64,000 bases of DNA from Loripinus fragilis (lineage: Eukaryota > Mollusca > Bivalvia > Lucinida > Lucinidae): the NCBI GenBank assembly GCA_964019695.1, contig OZ026525.1:90119779-90183778 (forward strand). The letters are read 5' to 3'. Both the position numbers and the translations under genes were made by a program. The notes under the pieces are model-generated. The model did not search any database. It was not told the origin of the DNA and saw only the letters and a program-made list of their open reading frames with translations. Positions within the stretch are counted from its first letter, which is position 1. The number at the start of each line of letters is the position of its first letter. This document shows positions 57,983-64,000 of this stretch, piece after piece.

Positions 57983-59118
57983 ATGCCTACAAATGTACAT
58001 GTTATGTTAGCTCACTCAAAATTGAGTAAACCTAAGGGTGATTTTAATGTATCTGAATACGATAGGCGCCGTTGTACTCACTATTCCTCTTTAAATGAGT
58101 TAAACCTTATTACAAGCACTACAACATCATCAGTATATAAGATTAATCATTACCTGTCTTGTACATCAACAGATGTTATATATATAATTAATTGTAAGAA
58201 ATGCAAAACTCAGTATGTGAGACAAACGCATCAAAAATGTTAAAATCGTATGAACAGTCATAATTTCAACATTGCTCATCTATTTTTGTAATTATTTAAA
58301 AAGATAATCAAAAATTATAAAAAAAATGCAATAAAAAGGATACCTTGCGATAGTATCCATGACTAGGTTTAAATATAAGAACAGCTTTATAGTTATGGAC
58401 TCTTTTTCAATTGACCAACGGTAGGTCCGTCCTCATATCCAATGACAGCCCTGACGAAAAGCATTAATCGATTTGTAGGTACCTGATCTTTGATTTTTAA
58501 CTGTGCCAACTGTGGTTCAACTTGGTATTATTCTGTGAGTCGTTAGCCCACTTCTTTGCTTTATCATGGTCTGTTAATTTGAAACAATGAATGTCTGTGA
58601 TGGTATATTTCAAAAGTTAGGAAGCTTCCTTACTAGTTGAACAAAGTACGAAAGGTGGCAAAGATAATACTTTGTGTTTAACAACAACAGAATCAACAGC
58701 AATGATTTTGTATCATACATGCATTTAAGCCCACTTCTGTTTATTTTGAGATCGTGATTCTGTTTTTGCTGATTCGTTGTTCATTTTGCTATCATTTAGG
58801 GTTTATATTTGTTCCAAGTTTTGCTGTACAGTACTTTATGACTGTCTATTCTTAGCAATCATCTTGGTTTGGAGGAGAAAGCTGATCTCGAGGTTATAAG
58901 ACTTGACTACAGTCTCAAACTCAAAATAACGCGCAATGATTGGTTGCTGTCCACAAGCAGCCAATCATTGAGGCTTATTTTGAGTTTGAGAATGAACTCA
59001 AAATTTATAACCTTGAGGCCTACTTATGTTCTTGGTATATTGTGGCTTGTCAGATCGGTGCCATCGGTTAGTCTCCAGTGTGTGATTGTGGTATTTCTTG
59101 AGCATGTACACTTACTTT
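57983..59118 (+). pseudogene. PLE-A copy: GIY-YIG remnant, deleted RT, 3' tail
   Basis: 57983-58243 encodes an 86-residue piece with a Cys-rich stretch and TDVIYIINCKKCKTQYVRQT, a GIY-YIG core in which the usual QYVGQT has Arg for Gly. It stops at LK-TAA. 58330-58480 is the decayed C-terminus, so nearly the whole RT is gone. 58690-59118 is the PLE-A tail, ending CTTGAGCATGTACACTTACT. The EN lies 5' of the RT remnant, as in 1-1880. Confidence 0.75.
58888..59015. mobile_element. Hairpin MITE inside the PLE-A tail
   Basis: TCGAGGTTATAAGACTTG, CTCAAACTCAAAATAACGCG and CAATGATTGG pair with CCAATCATTG, TTATTTTGAGTTTGAGAATG and TTTATAACCTTGAGG around a ~17 bp loop. It splits the tail just after its GAGAAAGCTGATC block. 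The 303-residue plus frame at 58869-59780 begins in this insertion. Confidence 0.85.
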
Positions 59119-59136
59119 TATTTGGGTGCTATAATT

Positions 59137-59892
59137 TCAAAGGATCCCCTCATCCTGTAATTGTAGATACCTACCCTTCCCATGAAGGCCTCCCAGCTGT
59201 GCTGTGTGTTCTTCCAGCTGTGCTGTGTGTTCTTCCAGCTGTGCTTTGTTTTCTTCCAGCTGTGCTTTGTGTTCTTCCAGCTGTGCGGTGTTTTTTTCTT
59301 GCTGTGCTAAGTTTTCTTCCAGCTGTGCTGTGTTTTCTTCCAGCTGTGCTGTGTTTTCTTCCAGACGTGCTTTGTGTTCTTCCAGCTGTACTGTATTTTC
59401 TTCCAACTGTACATTGTGTTCTCCCAGCTGTGTTGTGTTTTCTTCCAGCTGTGCTGTGTTTTCTTCCAGCTGTGCTGTGTTTTCTTCCAGCTGTGTTGTG
59501 TTTTCTTCCACCTGTGCTTTGTGTTCTTCCAGCTGTGCTTTGTGTTCTTCCAGCTGTACATTGTGTTCTCCAACCTGTGCTTTGTGTTCTTCCAGCTGTG
59601 CTTTGTGTTCTTCAAGCTGAGTTGTGTGTTGTTCCAGCTGTGCTGTGTTTTCTTCCAGCTGTGATGTGTGTTCCATCAACTGTGCTTCGTGTCCTTTCTG
59701 CTGTGCTATGTTTTCTTCCAGCTGTGCTGTGTTTTCTTCCAGCTGTGTTTTGTGTTCTTCTAGTTGTGCTGTGTTTTTGACTTGTGTATTCCTTATGTCC
59801 GATACCATATCTCTCGTGTACAGAACCGTTGCACCCTGAAATGTTGCAAAACATAAATTGCTTATTTGATATCCACTTTCTTCTGAACTCAA
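59137..59892 (-). CDS. Heptad-repeat coiled-coil protein, candidate exon
   Basis: A 251-residue frame begins with a non-repetitive ~40 residues (ISNLCFATFQGATVLYTRDM). About 28 heptads of the type TAQLEEN / KAQLEEH follow, and a short unique end (GRYLQLQDEGIL). The a/d-type Leu with Glu, Gln and Asn fits a long parallel coiled coil. Variation among heptads (A/T/V at position 2, N/H/K) is mostly conservative. A possible acceptor (ACATTTCAG) near 59838 and donor (GGGTAGGTATC) near 59175 suggest an exon. The ORF is antisense to another long repeat frame, so coding is uncertain. Function is unknown. Confidence 0.4.
   Translation of the reverse strand: MSSEESGYQISNLCFATFQGATVLYTRDMVSDIRNTQVKNTAQLEEHKTQLEENTAQLEENIAQQKGHEAQLMEHTSQLEENTAQLEQHTTQLEEHKAQLEEHKAQVGEHNVQLEEHKAQLEEHKAQVEENTTQLEENTAQLEENTAQLEENTTQLGEHNVQLEENTVQLEEHKARLEENTAQLEENTAQLEENLAQQEKNTAQLEEHKAQLEENKAQLEEHTAQLEEHTAQLGGLHGKGRYLQLQDEGIL
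59185..59785. repeat. 21 bp minisatellite, about 28 units
   Basis: The unit is TTCTTCCAGCTGTGCTGTGT-T. The exact 21 bp period keeps several frames open on both strands at once, which explains the overlapping ORFs. Confidence 0.95.
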
Positions 59893-59965
59893 ACTACATT
59901 AGTTTTCAACAGTTAGGTAAATCCGGCACAATTCGTGAATGGAATCAAGTCTCATGTGTACATAA

Positions 59966-60315
59966 GTAAAGTAAGTAAGGGTGCAAAGATCAGGAATCCA
60001 TTAAATTAAGTACAACACCTGACCCAGGATACCGATGGGAAAGTGACAAACTCACAGTTAGACACCAAAAACGAGAGCCAATGGGTCAACCCTTTCCCAG
60101 CAGGTGACCACAAAGCACATATAAACAGCCGTGCACCAACACATATCAAACACAAGAAAGAACAAAAACATAAAAGATCCACAAAAGAAGTACCGCCTTG
60201 GAACGGTCAGTAAAATATTTTACTGGCGGGCTTAAACCGGTTTAACGGCGCCAACCTCACCATTAATTCAGATGTGGATCAAGACACATAGATTTTGGTT
60301 TGCATGAATATTTAA
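59966..60315 (-). repeat. PLE-B 3' region, antisense, nearly complete
   Basis: GTAAGTAAGGGTGCAAAGAT, AACACCTGACCCAGGATACC and CCTTTCCCAGCAGGTGACCA are followed by ACCGCCTTGGAACGGTCAGT and GGCGGGCTTAAACCGGTTTA. It is the most complete antisense tail in the window. Confidence 0.85.
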
Positions 60316-60712
60316 ATGACCAGCAGAGGCTCTGCCAGGGGTGGGTAACATGAAGCTTTGTTAGCTCAATTTCGGTCGTTACATCATCGTTAAGCCTTCC
60401 TTAACAAGGACGCACAGTAACTAACGATCAGTTGATGAATCTTCGTGAACTGGCTAAATTTTACGACGGCTCAGAGGCTGTCGTTAAGCCTTTGTTAACC
60501 CGTTCAACACTACAGACCTGTAAAGATGGCCTGACAAAACAGTGTATATCCAGATGAGATGACTCACAAGCTAACTCATCTGGGTCTACACTGTTTGCTT
60601 TTCAATTTCATTTTTTTCCAGAATTTGTCTAACACCCCTTTTTAATACATATACTCTTCTACAATTTAAAGTGGAAGAGTTTATATTAAAAACTGCGTGC
60701 GTGCGTGCGTGC

Positions 60713-60745
<33 letters not shown>

Positions 60746-61533
60746 ATCATGCATGCAAGCGAGTATGTGGTAGTTTTTTTTTTGTCCTCTCATGCCGAGA
60801 CGTCATTTCTCATATCAACACTTTATTTCCGGGACAAACTTACCAAAGTGGATAAGCAGCACTTTGTGTTATAGTTTCACTTCTAAATAACACCCCTTTT
60901 TGAATCAGCGGAAGTAGGATAATATCGCAGTAAGCGCATGAAAATGGGCCACTATCGGCCTGCCAGCATAACGTCATCCGAATTGCGTTTTGCTGGCGGC
61001 CTATAGTGGCCCGAAATTGAATTCTGGCTGGGGCCGTAGAAATTATTTCATGATCAATCTCCCCGAAAGTATTGAACCGGGCCAGCTCTGAATTGAATTC
61101 GCCGTCCTTGGATATCCAGTCGGACTCGCTACCAACTGCGGTGTATGACAAATTCTAGACGCTTTTGCACTCAATGGAAACAGCACTCTTTGTTTTATTT
61201 TTCGATTAAAGTATAGCATACGGTCGTCTTACGGGGTGCGATAGCTCGATACTAGCGAGCTAACTGGGAATGCAATGGACTCCACCTTCGACCTCTAGGG
61301 TCCATGTCTGACAATTTCTTTCGATTACAATTGGTCATGAAAATATTATCTTGTCCCCTTTACTCTTGGTTTAAACAGTATTTTATTTCTTTATATACAT
61401 ACAATATTTAACAATTAACACAATCAATGGGCCAGGATCTGACAGTAAGCTAAACGCTTATACGAGTCATTTCCTGAATAACATTCAGTAGCAGCAAATA
61501 TATGTGAACAGTGTAAAATTCAAACCATTTTCT

Positions 61534-61536
<3 letters not shown>
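60316..61536. other. Intergenic with (GT)n and a hairpin-family copy
   Basis: A (GTGC)n/(GT)n microsatellite lies at 60697-60744. A hairpin of the 13.1 kb family is at 60944-61012 (GGGCCACTATCGGCCTGCCA paired with TGGCGGCCTATAGTGGCCC). No gene is supported; the minus frame 60840-61151 crosses the hairpin. Confidence 0.6.
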
Positions 61537-61564
<28 letters not shown>

Positions 61565-61602
61565 AAGAGAGAGAGAGAGGGGGAAAGAGAGAGAGAGAGA
61601 TA
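61537..61602. repeat. (AG)n microsatellite at the retrotransposon 3' end
   Basis: AG runs with GGGAAAGAG interruptions, 32 bp beyond the stop codon of the RT ORF. On the element's strand it reads (CT)n and could be its 3' tail or a target microsatellite. Confidence 0.9.
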
Positions 61603-61634
61603 CAGGGTACACATTGAATTCCAGTTTGTGTATA

Positions 61635-62294
61635 CTAGTCAAATCGTTTTGAGTGTATAATAAAATCTTGAACTTTTAAGAAAAGAGCTTCATTTTCTAG
61701 GTCTGTTGCAGTTTCCTTACCATATAGTAATTCATGCGTTTTATGCGTTTGCAAGACATCAGACAAATATATGTTTCTTGTGTGCCTGTATATTGGGCAT
61801 ATAAAAAAGAAATGATAAGCGCTTTCGAAGCCTCCACAAGAACAGGACGGACTGTTGATAATATTTTTACTATAAAGATGAGAGTTTAACGAGCTGCATT
61901 CCATGCGTATTCTCGTGTGTAGTATCTGTCCTTTTCTTGTGCCTGCATGAAAGTACATTGGTGGGGGCTTCTTATGCTTGTTTAGCTGATATTTAAATGC
62001 AGATACAGTGCTTGCTCCCTTTGTTTCGTCTGGTAGCTCGTTCCAGGCAGGAATGGTTGAGGGGAAGAAGGAGTTGAAATAAAGATTTGTGCGTGCTCGT
62101 AATGATCGCATGTTGTTGGCATTTCGAAGGTTATATGTAACGTTATCTTGGACAATAGGAGGTATGAGATCAGAAAGATAGTCAGGAGTGAGCCCGTTTA
62201 TTATTTTATAGAAGATAGCGAGTTTGTGTTTAGACCTTCTTTCTTGCAGAGTTTCCCATCCCAGCTCAGATAGGAGTTTTTGGATGCTACACAA
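61635..62294 (-). pseudogene. C-terminal part of the non-LTR RT, frameshifted
   Basis: This 219-residue frame continues the RT protein from 62287 after a one-base shift. It opens CSIQKLLSELGWETLQERRS, then KHKLAIFYKIINGLTPDYLS, and ends with a zinc-knuckle-like CSCGGFESAYHFFFICPIY typical of the C-terminus of this RT group. The first codon is not ATG and there is no start context, so it is not a separate gene. The stop at 61635-61637 is the element's natural end. Confidence 0.85.
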
Positions 62295-64000
62295 TTTTGT
62301 CCCCCCCGGTTATTATTCTAGCTGCTTCATGGTGAATGAGATCTAATTGTTTTTTGGATTCTGTGGAACAATTGTCCCAGACAGCATCGCTATATTCTAT
62401 TAAGGGTCGAATGAATGATATATACATTCGCTCAAGGGCATGTCTACGTAGTTTAAACTTTAAAGCTCTAAGCAGGTTAAGTCTCGGCCATGCTTTTTCT
62501 ACTATGTTTTTTACATGATCTGACCAAGTGCAGGAGTTGTTAAAAGTGATACCTAGATGTTTATGTGTTGTTTTTTCGGAGTGATCTGTGTTGTTCATTT
62601 TGAGAGTAGGGTGTGTTTCAGGTATTCTTTTCCTAGATATCAAAAGAGAGGTAGTTTTAGTAGGATTAAAGTCTACTAACCAATTGTCAGCCCAGTGGTG
62701 TATTGTCCCTAAGTCAGAATTAAGAGTGAGTGCTGCTGTGTTAGGGTTTTCTACAATAATATAGAGACTAGTGTCATCTGCGAAGAGACGGATGTTTGAT
62801 TGAATGTTGTTGACTATGTCATTGATAAAGATAAGAAAAAGTAGTGGACCCAGAATTGAGCCTTGTGGGACTCCAGCAAAGATTGAGGTCCAGTCTGATA
62901 TCATTCCATTTATGACAACTCTTTGTCTACGCCCAGATAGATAACTCGTGAACCAACGAAGTAGAGATTTAGAGCAGCCAATAGCGGCCAGTTTGAACAG
63001 TAATCCCTTGTGCCAGACTCTGTCAAAAGCCTTACTGATGTCACCGAAGACAACACGGACTTCCTTCCCATTATCTACAGCTTCGCAGAACATATGGTAG
63101 ATGTTAAGCAGCTTGTTAGTGGTGGAATCGCCAGAAATGAATCCAGATTGAAGGGGTGTTAAGAGATTATTTTGACTGATATAGTTGTAGAGGTGTTTGT
63201 GAACGCAGCGTTCCATTGTCTTTCCTATGCAGCTTAGTAAGGAGATGGGTCTATAATTAGAAGGAGAAGATCTATCTTCTTTTTTGTAGATTGGTGTAAC
63301 GTTTGCTTCTTTCCAACGTGCTGGGAAGTATCCTTGTTGTAGTGAGCGATTGAAGATCATAGTCAGTGGTTTGGAGATGACGGAAGCACCTTCTTTTAGG
63401 AGACGAGGGCTAATTAAGTCAGGCCCGCATGCCTTGGTAACGTTCAAGTTGCTTAAGACGTCAATTACATCTTGTTGGGTGATGTCTATGTGCGCTAGTT
63501 CTTCGTGTTGAATCTGGGTTGGAGCTGGTAGTGTTTTGTTATCATCATTAATGTGCGACTGCGATGCAAAATAATTATTCAACATATTAGATTTTTGGTA
63601 ATCGTCTTCAGCAGTTTCATCATTAAGTATTAGGGTTGGTATATTTGTTGATGTTTTGTTTAGATTAAGGATTTGCTTAGAAGTTTTCCAAAATATTTTG
63701 GAACTAGCTGATTCATTTGATAGGAGTTGTTCAAGTTTGTCAAAATATTCCTTTTTAGATTTCCGAATTTCGTTAACCACTTTATTCCTAATTGCTTTGA
63801 ATTTATCTCTTAGATTATTGTCATAAGTTTTCTTATATTTTCTGAATATTCGCTTGCACTTCCTAATCAGGTTTCTAATACGACACGTGATCCAAGGGTG
63901 ATCTTTAGGCCTTATTGTTACGATTTTGTTTGGTATTGATTTTTCGCTTGCTTCGATGAGTGCATTTGTTATGTATTTCACATTATGTTCAAGGTCGGTA
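62287..64000 (-). CDS. CR1/Jockey-type non-LTR retrotransposon reverse transcriptase, 5' end beyond the window
   Basis: The frame is open to the window edge, so the apparent start at 63981 is not the real one and an APE-type endonuclease is expected upstream. Counted from 63981: finger region ANVTPIYKKEDRSSPSNYRP near 226-245, motif A VFGDISKAFDRVWH 311-324, AGVPQGSILGPLLF 369-382, catalytic FADDTSLY 400-407, then thumb text HKHLGITFNNSCTWSDHV. All palm motifs are intact. The protein would copy its own RNA by target-primed reverse transcription. The frame ends at a TAG right after a run of seven G (complement of 62301-62307); one G fewer would join it to the C-terminal frame at 61635-62294. 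Confidence 0.92.
   Translation of the reverse strand, partial: TDLEHNVKYITNALIEASEKSIPNKIVTIRPKDHPWITCRIRNLIRKCKRIFRKYKKTYDNNLRDKFKAIRNKVVNEIRKSKKEYFDKLEQLLSNESASSKIFWKTSKQILNLNKTSTNIPTLILNDETAEDDYQKSNMLNNYFASQSHINDDNKTLPAPTQIQHEELAHIDITQQDVIDVLSNLNVTKACGPDLISPRLLKEGASVISKPLTMIFNRSLQQGYFPARWKEANVTPIYKKEDRSSPSNYRPISLLSCIGKTMERCVHKHLYNYISQNNLLTPLQSGFISGDSTTNKLLNIYHMFCEAVDNGKEVRVVFGDISKAFDRVWHKGLLFKLAAIGCSKSLLRWFTSYLSGRRQRVVINGMISDWTSIFAGVPQGSILGPLLFLIFINDIVNNIQSNIRLFADDTSLYIIVENPNTAALTLNSDLGTIHHWADNWLVDFNPTKTTSLLISRKRIPETHPTLKMNNTDHSEKTTHKHLGITFNNSCTWSDHVKNIVEKAWPRLNLLRALKFKLRRHALERMYISFIRPLIEYSDAVWDNCSTESKKQLDLIHHEAARIITGGDKIV

Noticed and set aside
58869..59780. 303-residue plus-strand ORF
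   Set aside because: It starts in PLE tail and a hairpin MITE and then runs through the 21 bp minisatellite, whose period keeps it open. Leu/Pro/Val/Cys repeats with no unique domain.
62336..62518. Plus-strand 60-residue ORF
   Set aside because: It is antisense to the non-LTR RT coding sequence.

Overview
This window looks like a gene-poor, repeat-dense stretch of an animal nuclear genome, most likely a bivalve mollusc. That taxon is an inference. It rests on AT-rich DNA with no bacterial gene organisation, an intron-bounded NACHT-LRR immune-receptor-like gene, Penelope-like and CR1/Jockey-like retroelements, tRNA-derived SINEs, and a large variety of MITEs and 150-300 bp tandem repeats of the kind seen in bivalve assemblies. 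I see only one convincing host gene, a minus-strand NACHT-LRR gene at about 14765-17946. One further candidate exon lies at 59137-59892 (minus) and encodes a heptad-repeat coiled coil. Most other open frames are retroelement pieces or frames running through repeats.

Layout. 1-1.9 kb: broken Penelope-like element (PLE) with its GIY-YIG endonuclease upstream of the reverse transcriptase, cut by the window edge. 4.3-9.4 kb: four copies of a ~240 bp MITE plus a tandem-unit repeat. 9.7-13.7 kb: a tandem-unit element holding a nested long-TIR MITE, a 44 bp tandem array, a SINE, and three tandem hairpin units. 14.7-18 kb: the NACHT-LRR gene, whose LRR region is built of 240 bp cassettes. 18-22 kb: PLE tail, hairpin repeats, microsatellites. 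22.3-25.4 kb: a foldback-like structure with long inverted arms around a ~32 bp minisatellite. 26.8-39.2 kb: a 12.3 kb region bounded by long inverted arms carrying arrays of the 16 bp palindrome GTGGTACATGTACCAC; its interior holds SINE, MITE and satellite insertions but no recognisable transposase. 39.5-44.3 kb: tandem arrays interrupted by an inverted pair of PLE tails and a chimeric SINE. 44-60.3 kb: a graveyard of two PLE subfamilies (A and B) in both orientations, mixed with more tandem arrays. 61.6-64 kb: a nearly intact CR1/Jockey-type non-LTR retrotransposon broken by one extra G in a homopolymer.

How the parts work together. The PLEs and the non-LTR element are the likely sources of reverse transcription here. 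The SINEs and MITEs are non-autonomous passengers. Repeated nesting (SINE in PLE tail, PLE tail in SINE, MITE in PLE tail, MITE in tandem array, PLE stub in tandem array) gives a relative insertion history. The most unusual structures are the two foldback-like regions, which share one architecture (outer unique end, internal tandem array, inverted partner) but have unrelated sequences.
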